Of a stretch of DNA of 64,000 bases, positions 9,662-19,623 are shown piece by piece. Origin of the DNA: Clarkia xantiana subsp. parviflora (lineage: Eukaryota > Streptophyta > Magnoliopsida > Myrtales > Onagraceae); assembly GCA_036873135.1 (NCBI GenBank), contig JAPTYO010000010.1, positions 15,311,855-15,375,854 on the forward strand. Direction: 5' to 3'. The notes below the pieces were generated by a model, which had not been told where the DNA came from, did not search any database, and was given only the letters and a program-made list of their open reading frames with translations. How positions within the stretch are numbered: position 1 is the stretch's first letter; the number at the start of each line of letters is the position of its first letter. The position numbers and the translations under genes are program-made.

Positions 9662-11495
9662 TTACAAAATTTGTATTCGCTGGACGAACACCACATCCAC
9701 CAAATCCATATCTCGTGAAATTTATCTGTGTATATATAAAAGGTTAATCATATATATACTAACACAAACCCAACTTTATGTGTAAATTGAGCATACTTTA
9801 GAAAAAAAATGAGCATACTTACTTGATTCGTATTTAGCAAAGGAGCAATACCACCGGAACCTAAACTTGTAGATGGTGTAAAATTACCAGCACCGCTTAT
9901 GAAACTTTGAAATGAATTGAAACCATTCATATCGGCCTGCAATTTTGCAATCTGAGATTCGTATCCAGATTGCATGGTTTGGAACTGTTTGAGCATTTCC
10001 CCAATTTGTGCACTCATTCTTTCTTCCTGTTTACGCGATCCTTCTTCGAGGCATGATCGCACACGTCTTTCTACTTCTTGTTCAGTCATCTTACATTTTC
10101 TAGACAATTGTGCCATGGTAGGTGTGACACCAAGCACATAACCAAGGATTCTCCCAAGCTTATTGCCACATATGACTTCCTGATATACACCTTGCTCTAT
10201 TGCAGCTGGATTCTCATGTGGGTTGTCGGTGGTACGCTGTTGTAAATTGGATTTACATTGTTGCTGTATCATAATCCATAAAGAGCAGTACCACATCATA
10301 ATCCACTATTTCTAGAAGAAAAATGATAATATAGTTTGGCTGTAAAAAAAAAGAAGCAATTACCACTAATGTGGATGTAACTTCATCAATAAATAATCCG
10401 CTACTTTTATGAATACGGGCATACTCATAAAATTCAAGTTTTCCCACTTGTTGTTTATGTTCTTTTTCCTGCCAAATTAAAATGATAAAACTGTTTAAAT
10501 ACCAATTTAGGTAATTTAAAACAAAGTTTGATATAAAAACTCATACCAATCTAAATTTTGCACAGACAAAACTTTCTTTTCCAGTTGTATGAAGAGACGT
10601 CTGCATTGAACGAGCATGTTTTCCAATCTTTGATAATTTCTACATGGACAATATAAAAGCTTAATAACATGTAATATGGATTAGATGTGTTATTCACACA
10701 TGCAACCAAGTTGTACTAACCTGCCCTTCTTCAGAAAACCAGTAGTTTACTAGTTGTTCCCATTGCCATTGCGGCACTCCATCAATGACATTTGCTTTGA
10801 CTTCTTCTGGTGTAGCACCTGGTTTGAGGTAATATTTCTTCAAATTTGACTTATAATCCTTCCAATTCTTAGCGATGGATGCTAGTACATACTTGTTAAA
10901 GTCTCCATAGGAATTATCCAAACAAACAAACTTTTCCTGTAAACATGTATAAATGAGTATGAATAAGTAATTTTTTGGGCCATCAAAATATGACGTTGAA
11001 AGATAAATAACATATAACTTTACCTTCACTAAACCTAATAAATGCTGCTTGTAGTTCTCCAGCACCTTCTTCCATTTTTTTTAAATTCAAAGGACATAAG
11101 TCGGACTTGCGAGCCTTTTCCCCAAGCCAATTTCCTAGAGCTTTCGCCGCTTTTCCAACAGGTTGGCATACCTCATTCAGGGGCACAATTATTCTTCCAT
11201 CATCAAACGTCCAGACATCATGTGCAACAATATGACTCTTCTTCCAATATCGGCGACCAGAGTTAGCTGTAAAGCAAGATCAAACATTTTAAGACACTAT
11301 GATTTAATGACTATAAATAAAATTGAGATAAATAAGATAGATATACATCACCTAAAATCTCGACATGGGTGAGCATTATCTATGTTTCATCTTCTTCTAC
11401 AATAGAAGAGTTGTTAGCTTGTGATGCAACTTGATTGGTGGACAGCTCTCTCACTTCATCATGACTGTAATCCATTGAACCTGATTGCGTTATTG
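8886..11495 (-). pseudogene. CACTA-type Transposase_24-like gene, multi-exon, probably decayed
   Basis: Minus-strand exons resemble the second gene of plant CACTA (Ptta/En/Spm, PF03004-like) elements. In order: 11495 down to about 11360 ('MPITQSGSMDYS'); about 11270-11010 ('GRRYWKKSHIVAHD', 'NEVCQPVGKAAKALGNWLG', 'LCPLN'); about 10940-10720 ('NSYGDFNKYVLASIAKNWK', 'WQWEQLVNYWFSEE'); about 10620-10380 ('LSKIGKHARSMQT', 'EFYEYARIHKSSG'); and 10250-9825 ('YQEVICGNKLGRILGYVLG' followed by a Glu/Arg/Gln-rich coiled coil). Further small exons at 9730-8886 repeat a 'NFMGHGFG'-like module. The first listed exon ends in a stop before the next begins, so splicing or integrity is doubtful. Exon limits are approximate. 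Confidence 0.6.
9602..9660. repeat. AT dinucleotide repeat (about 59 bp)
   Basis: A pure AT/TA run inside an intron of the transposase-like gene. It is 18 bp shorter in unit 3 (38812-38853), the largest length difference between the two full units. Confidence 0.9.
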
Positions 11496-11612
11496 GCATC
11501 TGCAAAATATTGAGATTAATGAGAATAGTATACTCATTTTTACATTAGAATATTCATATTTCAATAAAATATAACACATACAATGCAATATGTACAAAAA
11601 AAGAAGTAAAAC

Positions 11613-12286
11613 TTATTCATCATCATCTTCTCGAATCCAACTATAATGATTGTTAAGCTCATCAACATCTAATGCATTATAAGGCATGCATTGCCTAGAA
11701 TCATCATCATCAACATCATTATCATCATCATCATCACAGTGAGTGTTTCCCATATCATATGTGTCTCTTGGTTTCATCTCAACCACTTGGTGCCAATACG
11801 GATATTTAGGATCTCGCACATAAAACACTTGCTTGACTTGATATGAAAACACAAAAGGATCATCACGCAAGCGTTCTCCTGTATGAATCAACTTGGACAA
11901 ATTAACTAAGATTGTGCCGTTTGAATCCTTTTTTTATCCCCCTAGGAGATTTAACATCGATCCAATCACAGCGAAATAGAACAACTAAGTGCCTCCCATA
12001 GTAACTAACTTCTACAATATCTTAAAGTCGGCCATAATAAGCTTCACCATCTGCCTCCACCATTATACCACTGTTTTGACTCTTTCTTCTTCTCACGGTC
12101 TTTGGTGTGGAATATGTATCCATTGACAGAAAAACCACTAAATCTCCTAACAATTGAATTTGGACCAGTCGCAAGAGCAATTAATTCATCTGAATATTTA
12201 TTTGCAAACATTTCAGGAACCTGTAATGTTAGAAATACCATGAGCATTAAAGTACTTGCACTCATGAATCCATATTGTTTATTCAA
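11613..12286 (-). pseudogene. DUF4216-like C-terminal part of a CACTA TNP2-type transposase, broken
   Basis: Minus-strand frames in order are 'LIALATGPNSIVRRFSGFSV', 'GYIFHTKDREKK', then in another frame 'VEADGEAYYGRL', 'VEVSYYGRHLVVLFRCDWID', then 'SKLIHTGERLRDDPFVFSY', 'KQVFYVRDPKYPYWHQVVE' and an Asp-rich tail. This order matches the DUF4216 region at the end of plant TNP2-type proteins. The frame shifts at about 12060, and a TAA follows 'YYGRL', so it is not functional as read. The upstream transposase core is absent. Confidence 0.65.
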
Positions 12287-12669
12287 ACAAAATATGGGGA
12301 TTGTAATTCTCTCTACTTCTCGAGGGATAAACAGACCGAGAGGCTAGACTAGAAGGAATTGACGGAGAAATTTTGTGTTATATATGGTAATCTTTTTTGT
12401 AAAAGGGAAAAGACAAAGGCTCGGAGGAGTAGGTATCACTCCCCTATATTAGTTAATAATTTTAAGGGTTTTTCTTAGAATGCTCGAAAAAATCGATTCA
12501 TGAAGGTTTCATTTCATAATCATTTCCTAAATAGATATATATCTTTCTGGTTTTGAACAGGTTTTCACAAACAAAAAGATTTTCTTTATCCACCAGCTTT
12601 GAAGGAAAGGTATTTCTTTGATGAAAATTGGTTGAAAAGCTTTATGTAGTTTTCTAATTGATCGCCCAT
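12287..12669. other. Unassigned stretch between transposase relic and plastid patch
   Basis: No gene recognised. It may include more organelle-derived sequence, but I could not confirm this by eye. Confidence 0.3.
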
Positions 12670-12925
12670 AACTATCTAAGAGTCGAGTAGGAATGACTCG
12701 CTATTGCCTCGGCTGCTGGGACATAATCATTATGGAGGAGAGATGGCCGAGTGGTTCAAGGCGTAGCAATGGAACTGATTCAACCAATTGTCTTGATCGT
12801 GGGATATCATTGAGAAATAGGAATCCAAAGATTTCCTGCGATTATTTCTAGTATGGAATGAGTCAATCACCCCCTGGTTTCTTATCGAACAATAATTTAG
12901 ATTTTTGGGAAGTCTCATAATCATC
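12670..12925. other. Plastid-derived patch (trnS-GGA 5' half joined to a ycf2-like piece)
   Basis: At 12735-12766 the sequence reads as the 5' half of plastid trnS-GGA (GGAGAGATGGCCGAGTGG, then TTCAAGGCGTAGCA). It breaks off after the anticodon region, so no functional tRNA forms. Directly after it, the minus strand of about 12790-12925 encodes '[20 protein letters not shown]' and 'SHDQDNWLN', which I recall from Ycf2. The two pieces are not adjacent in a plastid genome, so this looks like a rearranged nuclear plastid (or plastid-via-mitochondrion) insertion. Confidence 0.5.
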
Positions 12926-12959
12926 CAATAATAATGGTTTCAATTTTTTCAAATAAACG

Positions 12960-13082
12960 AGTTGAAGACCTATTGATTCAGTCAACATAAACCTGTCTTT
13001 GAACCAGTTATACCCGAATCTAACCAACTGTAACCCGACCAACCCGAACCAACTATGACCCGACCCGAACCAACTATGAACC
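12960..13082. repeat. Degenerate tandem repeat next to the copia LTR
   Basis: Imperfect repeats of a CCGAACCAACTATGAC-like word run into the left LTR of the copia element. The last five bases before the LTR are GAACC; the matching target duplication on the right cannot be tested because the right LTR is truncated. Confidence 0.55.
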
Positions 13083-14801
13083 TGTTAGATTACGGGGAGT
13101 AATCACTACGGATACTTAAAACAAAGTAGATGCTAGTAATCGGAATTACGCAGCGGAAGATTCGCACCTACCTTTAAGATGATCCGTAGACCCGAGATCT
13201 TCGAAGGAGGGAGTTCACGATCCTCCGGTCGGGACCCGTAGAAGTTCTTATTAGAGAAGCTCTACGCGGTACAAGGTGCACAGCAAATCTGATCGATTCT
13301 TGGCACGGGGACAGGTCTCTGGAATGTTTGCTTAGAAAGCAAATTGGCACACCTTGGCTAACTATAGGTTCGGCCGAAACACTGTGTGGGGTAGAGGGTT
13401 TTCTCTCTATAACACTCTAATGAGGGAATAATGATTAACCCTAAAAATCCCCTAACACCATTTATTTATAGGAGGAGCAAAGTGGACAAAAGTCCACTTT
13501 GCCCACACCATTATTTTGGTTGGCCATGCATAGGGGAGGCCCATAATTTGGGCCTCTTATGTCAATTGGGATTTGGGTCTAGCCCAATTACCCTAATGTG
13601 ACATTTACCTAATTTCCTTAGGCAAACTATACATATTATGGGCTACCAATTACGGCGCCCATCACCATATGCTTACAGCCCCTATTCGCCGGAATGGGAG
13701 GGTGCCTGTTAATGTATTGTTGTCCAAATCTGCATCAACATTTCACTCATTCGATTTTCTCCTTGCTTCCGAATAGTTCATACGAGGTTTGCCGTGCGAC
13801 CGGCGGATACGACGGGAATCGTGCTACTCATCTGTTAGGAGTATTGTAGCGCCCGCGGAACGTTGATTCCCTTTTTCCAATCAACCTGTTATAAACAATA
13901 TTTATATTGTACCACGCTTTATCCTAGGTCAACTGTTAATTCTCCTTTTGCCTAGTTTCCACATAGGAATACTTCTCCAAGGCATCCGTACAAGTATTCT
14001 CAACCTTCAACTAATATCCGGTTGGTGGCCACCTAGTGAATACAAGATTAGTTGAATTACAGGTGAACTTGACCATCCCCATCGCTCATATCCTTAGGCA
14101 GACCCAACCGGTTTCCAAAGACGTGGTCACTGGGCCTTTTTGTTCAGCACTACGCTCGTACGCCGGGAAGCGAGCATTGAGCATGACCTTAGATATGAGT
14201 TCTGAGTCCGTGAGGATACTTTATGTGCCTCTTCGTAAGGCTCCTGGGATCAATCACACGCTCGAGGTGAAGAAGTTTGCGCCCGCCAGAATCACGAGGA
14301 TTCCTTCCTAGCACAACCGAGCTGTGACCCCGTGGTCCAACGTGGCACGCGTAGTATGAAGCACGTGTTGATAGCATACATGAACCTTGTAGGTTGACAA
14401 GAAAGGGATATGTCAATCATTCTATCACAGACTCTCATCTAGCCCAGAATGTGGTATGATGATGAACAAAGTTCATCGCAACGATATGCAAAACGAAGAT
14501 CGTGTCGATTTACTTCGAAACTAGATAATCGTTTTGCTTAATCAGGTTTATCCCCCTGACTCTTGGTCAGTCTTGCTTGGTAGAGGCCTCCCTCCACCGC
14601 AAGACTACCGTACCTGTATTACTAGGTAAGGCCCACATTCGACATAGTTTGGCAGAGGATTGCGTCCTCCTACGACTTAGTTTATAGACCGTAAATCTTA
14701 TGTAATCAAAACATTATGACGTCGATTGATCATAAACTTAGTTGCAATTCTATCGCTTACAAAATGTAACTTTCTAATATCAAAATGTTATCACAGATAC
14801 A
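13083..14801 (-). repeat. Left LTR (3' LTR) of copia, unit 1
   Basis: Begins TGTTAGATTACGGGG and ends ATCACAGATACA, that is TG...CA limits, 1719 bp. It is followed directly by a purine-rich tract on the minus strand and the end of the RNase H frame. It shares blocks with the right LTR (GATCCTCCGGTCGG, CTACGCGGT, GATCGATTCTT, TCATACGAGGTTT, CTACGACTTAGTTTATAGAC) but differs greatly in between. Confidence 0.75.
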
Positions 14802-14809
14802 TGCCATTT

Positions 14810-16297
14810 CTAAACCCTACTCAATTCAAGCAGTTTTACGTGCTTTTCGAATATCTCTATGCGTAGTGGTTTAGTTAATGGGTCCGCAATCATATTATCA
14901 GTGGACAAGTATTTCATAGTGATTGTATTGTCTGCAACCATAGATTTAGCATAGAAATATTTCACATCAATGTGTTTGGTCCTACTTAGGGGTGAAACCA
15001 AAATCCGGTTGGTCCGAAAAACCGGTGAAAAGCGAACCGGTCCGGACCGAAAAAATCGAATCCGAATATACGGTTTGGTTTTTGGTCGGATTTTTTTACT
15101 CTAGTTCGGTTTTTCGGTTCGGATTTTGAGCTTTGAGGACCGTGGGGACCGAACCGACCGTTATGCTAGCTAAATATGTAAAATATATACTATATTACTT
15201 GATATTAATCAATATAATTAATTAATTAGGTTAACAAAAATTATAAAATAGTCACTTATGAAGATTATTTTTTCTAATTTTGTTTTATAATTTATTTAAT
15301 TATGTTAATTGACGCTATTTTTCATTTCGGTTTGATAAATTCCATGAAAATAATGAGAATTTTAAACGGTGATTGTTAATTTTGGATTTTCGGTTTAAAC
15401 CGAAAATCGAACCGAAAAAACCGTACTACCAATGGACGGTTTATTTTTCCTCATACGGTTTTTTGGTCTGATTTTTTAAAGGAAAAAAACCGGACCGAAA
15501 ATATGGGTAACCGACCGAACCAAGTAAAAAACCAGTCCGACCGATCCGGTTTCACCCCTACTATAGTACTTCGGATTCTTAACTGCCGCAATGGCTGCTT
15601 GACTCTCAGAGAAGACCTTCACAGGTTTATTCTCAACATCACCACCAAGCAGTGCAGTTAGAAGCCTTTTGAGCCAGCTCGCCTTTTGTGCATTCTTAGA
15701 GAGAACTACGAATTCCAATTCCATCGTGGACAGCGCGACACAGGTTTGCTTCTTGCTCGTCCATGAAATGGCGGCATTAGCAAGGAGGAACACTCCCCAT
15801 GTGGTGGACTTACGATAATCCGGATCGCCATCATGGTCGGCGTCACTGGAACCAGTCAATTCTAACTTTTTACCCTCATAGCACAGCGCGTAGTTGGCAG
15901 TACCTTTCAGATAACGAATTATTCGTTTTACAACCTTTAAATGTTGATAGTCAGGATCTGATTGAAAACATGCTACTAGGCCCACGACGTAACAGATATC
16001 CGGACGGGTGCATTGCATGGTGTATATCAAACTACCGACCATGCTCAAATACTCCGCACCCTTCATCTGCTCACGCTCTGCCAGGTTCTTGGGGCCGTCA
16101 CGTTTTGACAGTGCGCACCCAAACACCATCGGTGTATCCACGGGTTTGGCATCCTGTAATCTGAATCTTTTCAATAGTTTGTTGATATAAGCTTCTTGAG
16201 TCAGAAACAATTTCCGGGTAGCCCGATCTCTAGCAATTTTAATGCATAAGATGTACGTGGCCTCTCCCATGTCTTTCATCTCAAATACAGATGCCAA
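14810..16297 (-). pseudogene. Copia RNase H region, split by an insertion (unit 1)
   Basis: The main part, 16297 down to 15562, carries 'MKDMGEATYILCIKIARD', 'TRPDICYVVG', 'RIIRYLKGTANYAL' and 'KKQTCVALSTMELEFV', the copia RT tail and RNase H. The tail at 15001-14810 carries 'TKHIDVKYFYAKSM' and 'TDNMIADPLTKP', ending in a stop just before the LTR. The 574-bp insert at 14987-15560 separates them between 'KYYS' and 'RTKHID'. Several RNase H positions differ from the usual family pattern, for example 'SSDADHDGDPDYRKSTT'. Confidence 0.8.
14987..15560. mobile_element. 574-bp non-autonomous TIR element inside copia RNase H
   Basis: Ends are TAGGGGTGAAACC and GGTTTCACCCCTA, a perfect 13-bp inverted repeat, with CCGGTT/GGTCCG-rich subterminal sequence on both sides and an AT-rich core without a coding frame. 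Left flank CCTACT is repeated at the right end (CCTACT, partly overlapping the inverted repeat). Removing one copy restores the RNase H reading across the site. The size and ends fit a MITE, possibly hAT-like; the exact family is uncertain. Confidence 0.75.
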
Positions 16298-17221
16298 CTA
16301 GGACTTTGACTTGTTCATAAAATTCATGTCGTTTGCGGCAATGAGTATGTCGTCCACGTATAAAGTTAATATGACATACTTAGACCCGGAGGTCTTATAA
16401 TACACACACGAATCCTCGTGAAGATTCACAAATCTATTTCCTACGATTTCCTCGTGGAATCTGCGGTACCATTGCCGAGACGACTGTTTAAGACCGTAAA
16501 TGGACCTTTGGAGTTTACAAACTTTACGTTCGTTGCCAGGAGTAATGAAACCCTCTGGTTGCTTCATGTAGATCTCTTCATTTAGGTTTCCGTGGAGGAA
16601 TGCGGTCTTAACATCCATTTGGTTCAGCTCATGATCGAGACTTGCAACCAAGGCCAGAATGGCCCGTACTGTGGTGTAACGCACAGTGGGTGAGTATGTT
16701 TCGTCAAAGTCCACTCCGTGAAGTTGGGTATATCTTTTCGCAACAAGTCGGGCTTTGTATCGCTCGATCTTTCCATCAGCAGTGAGTTTCAATTTGAGAA
16801 CCCACTTAGCTCCTATGGCTCCGCGGTTAGCAGGTAAATCAACCAAAGACCATACTGAATTGGCTTTCATTGATGAATTCTCTTCCTCCATTGCATTCCT
16901 CCATTCCTTTGCTTGAGGTCCTTTCAATGCTTGTTGAACCGTTACTGGTTCGTCAACAAATGTTAGAGTGAAGATTTCTCCTCTCTCGATGGGATACTTC
17001 CTAGGAGAAGTTCGATGCCTTTGACTACGTCTAGGCTCATTCCCCCCATCTTGATTTTGAACGTTACTCCCACTCGGGACAATGCTTCTAATCGGAGCAT
17101 CACTCCCACTGGGAACAAGGACAGTGTTAGAACCTTCACCTACAACCTTCCTCGGACGGCCTCTTGGTCTCGGGATCCTATCCCCGAGATGAATTCCTTG
17201 ATCACTAGGACCTGGAACCAA
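16298..17221 (-). pseudogene. Copia reverse transcriptase (RVT_2), unit 1
   Basis: Frame with 'AKEWRNAMEEENSSMKANS', 'GAIGAKWVLKLKL', 'YKARLVAKRYTQ', 'FDETYSPTVRYTTVR', 'NQMDVKTAFLHG', 'EIYMKQPEGF', 'RSIYGLKQSSRQWYRRF' and the catalytic 'LYVDDILIA'. It ends at a TAG directly before the RNase H frame, in the same frame, where a Trp is usual. The RT core motifs are intact, but the polyprotein is closed by this stop and by breaks upstream. Confidence 0.85.
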
Positions 17222-17350
17222 GTTGGTCGGAGTACTCCCACTGGAAACAATGGGTAGTGTGGGTGGTTGTGGTGTCGGTATGGCAACATGATTATCAGGT
17301 TCAACTTGATTCGTCTCTCCGGCAACAGTGATTTGTGTGGTAGGGTTTGA

Positions 17351-18261
17351 TCATCCCACTGGATTTATAATGAAAATGTTTCCATTATCAATAACCATAT
17401 CATTCACCTGCGTTGCCGGTTCAAAACTCCCACTCGATGTAAGTGGGACCTGATCATCAATGCTATCCTGCTCCAGTTCAGTCAATATCTCATCTGTTTT
17501 AATTTCGCCAAGCGTTAGGAATTCGTCCTCAAGGAAAGTTATGTCTCTGGATTCATGTTCGACCACGCCACCATTTTCTTGAGCTGACACAAATACGTAA
17601 CCTTTAGAGTTCTCTGAATACCATATAAAGATATACTCTTTAGTCCTCTGGGTCCTAACTTGCCTAAACGGCTGTCATTCGTATTGGCAGCGCAACCCCA
17701 AGGTCGCAACCCGGTGAGATCTAATTCTCTTCCATACCACAACTCATATGGTGTTGTGTCTACCGCTTTGGTTAGGACAAGGTTTATTACATGAGTGGCA
17801 GTCAACAACGCATCACTCCAATAGGAGATAGGTAATTGAGCCTGCGACATCATGGTTCTAACCATGTCAAGGAGTGTTCGATTACGACGTTCAGCCACAC
17901 CATTCTGCTGTGGTGTCTTGGCGATTGTCGTTTGACGGGCTATCCCTCTTTCTTTGCACAACTTTTCAAACTCATTAGAGAGATATTCGCCACATCTACC
18001 TGTGCGTAGGGTTTTCACCTTTCGCTCATGTTGATTCTCTACGAGGTTTAGAAAGTTTCAAAAGCAATCTATTGCCTCGGATTTACGAGCAATCAAATGA
18101 GTAAACCCATAACGGGTATAGTCGTCAATGAAAGTTACGAAGTATCGTTTCCCATTCCTAGCGGTTACACTCATTGGTCCACAGACGTCAGAGTGAATCA
18201 ACTGCAATGGATAATCGGCTCGTTGAGCTTCTCCAAACGGTTTGCGGGTCCAGACAATCAT
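17351..18261 (-). pseudogene. Copia integrase core and linker, unit 1
   Basis: Part one (18261-18058) has 'LIHSDVCGPM' with the first catalytic Asp and 'FVTFIDDYTRYG', ending in a stop. Part two (18018-17539) has 'RTGRCGEYLSNEFEKLC' where copia integrases have a catalytic Asp ('D.GGEY'), so the second catalytic Asp is replaced. 'TPQQNGVAERRNR' then supplies the catalytic Glu, followed by 'PYELWYGRE'. A linker frame (17590-17351) continues in another phase. Two breaks and a lost catalytic residue mean no active integrase. Confidence 0.8.
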
Positions 18262-18840
18262 GGCAAGTGTGTTTAATCACACTGCTGGTACCAGGCAAAA
18301 GCTCTCTCCGAGCTAATGAATGGACCCTATCGTAGCTTATATGTCCCAACCTCGCATGCCATCCGGCTGCGTCAGTATCTGCTTCCCTGGATGATAATGC
18401 ATACACTCTATTCGAATCGACACTTCCATTCAAATCCATGATAAAGAGACCATAAGAGGAATAGGCATGTCCAAACAAGACATTGCCTTTATTGATACGA
18501 ACAATGTTCTTCTCAAATGAGAAACTGTAAGTATTATTAGAAACAATATTTCTACGGATTCTAGGAGCAAAAAGAACATTATAAAGTAGCATGGTCCTGC
18601 CATTGTTCATAGACAATTCGCAGTTCCCTACTCCAATGACTTCAACTTGTGAGTTGTCACCAATGTATATCCTTTTAGAATCCTTTGGCAATCGTCTAAA
18701 CTTGGCAAACATTCATTTGTCGCTGGCTATGTGGTCCGTCGCACCTGAGTCAAGAATCCAGGAAGGATTTGAGTCAGTTAACATGACAGTTGAGGAAACT
18801 AGAGTTTCCATTACACAACCAACTTCGCATACCTTTTCAC
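18188..18840 (-). pseudogene. Copia protease active site and GAG-pre-integrase domain, unit 1
   Basis: About 18840-18720 encodes 'SNPSWILDSGATDHIASDK', the copia aspartic protease active site (DSGA), followed at once by an in-frame TGA. The next frame (18712-18188) has 'FAKFRRLPKDSKRIYIGD', 'RNIVSNNTYSF' and 'AGWHARLGHISYDRVHSL', the GAG-pre-integrase region with the zinc-binding 'HTCHDC'. The TGA and later frame changes inactivate it. Confidence 0.8.
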
Positions 18841-18951
18841 GATGCGTTTTGCAGGACCCTGTACCTTCGCCTATTCGGCGTGGACTGGAGTTCCCGCGGA
18901 CTTATCTCCGATTTCAATCGGAGATTGCCTGGTTTAGGCTTTGTCAACATT

Positions 18952-19602
18952 TTACCGTCGACTGCCTGTTTTTTCTTTCCTTTGTTCATCCTCTTTCTCT
19001 TTCCTTGCCCAGCTGGTACCGGTATTGTTTTCAGCCGAGCTTTTTCCATCTCGATGAATTTCAGTACCGATGCAAGATCCAACACAGAACCATTGGTGGT
19101 CAGTAAAGTCTTGGCTGCTCTCCAAGACTTCGGGGGGGATCCCGATGATGGCTTGAATTTTATCCCATTCACCCACCTGACCTTCTTCCTCCAGTGGTTT
19201 TAGCATGCTAAGGAAATCGTATACTTTTTCTAGTACACTTTTGATGTAGCTTTTTAAACTTTCTTCCATAATTGGTATAAGTGGGTGCATGATCGCTGCT
19301 ATGCCGTTTCCATATTTCAGGAACAAGGCATCCCAGATGTCCTTTATAATTGGAACATCCTTATATTCATCACGGAATTCCTGAGACATCTCAGCCAGCA
19401 ATATCTCATTTGCTTTCTTGTCATCTTGCTCCCATTGAAAATGTGCATATGCCAGGTCCTTGGTCAGACCGGCATCTGGGTAATTCATGGACTTCGGAAT
19501 GTGATCTACAAGGCCATTATCCTCCAACAGTGCAATGACGCGCTTACTCCACGAGTCGTAGTTAGTCTTAATCAAAAGCTCATTAGCACAAGATGATCCC
19601 AT
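18952..19602 (-). pseudogene. Copia gag (UBN2-type), unit 1
   Basis: Begins 'MGSSCANELLIKTNYDSWSK', the usual copia gag opening with 'NYDSWS', followed by 'DIWDALFLKYGNGIAA'. The frame changes at about 19140 after 'DKIQAIIGIPPEV', next to a run of seven G; a second frame (19172-18837) carries the basic 'GQGKRKRMNKGKKKQ' part expected in gag. So gag is split by a frameshift. Confidence 0.75.
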
Positions 19603-19623
19603 CTATATTGTAATTCGTTACTA

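Noticed and set aside
12735..12766. Functional tRNA-Ser gene
   Set aside because: Only the 5' half matches; there is no T arm or 3' acceptor strand.
14036..14416. Open frames inside the copia left LTR
   Set aside because: LTRs do not code; the frames are short and on both strands.
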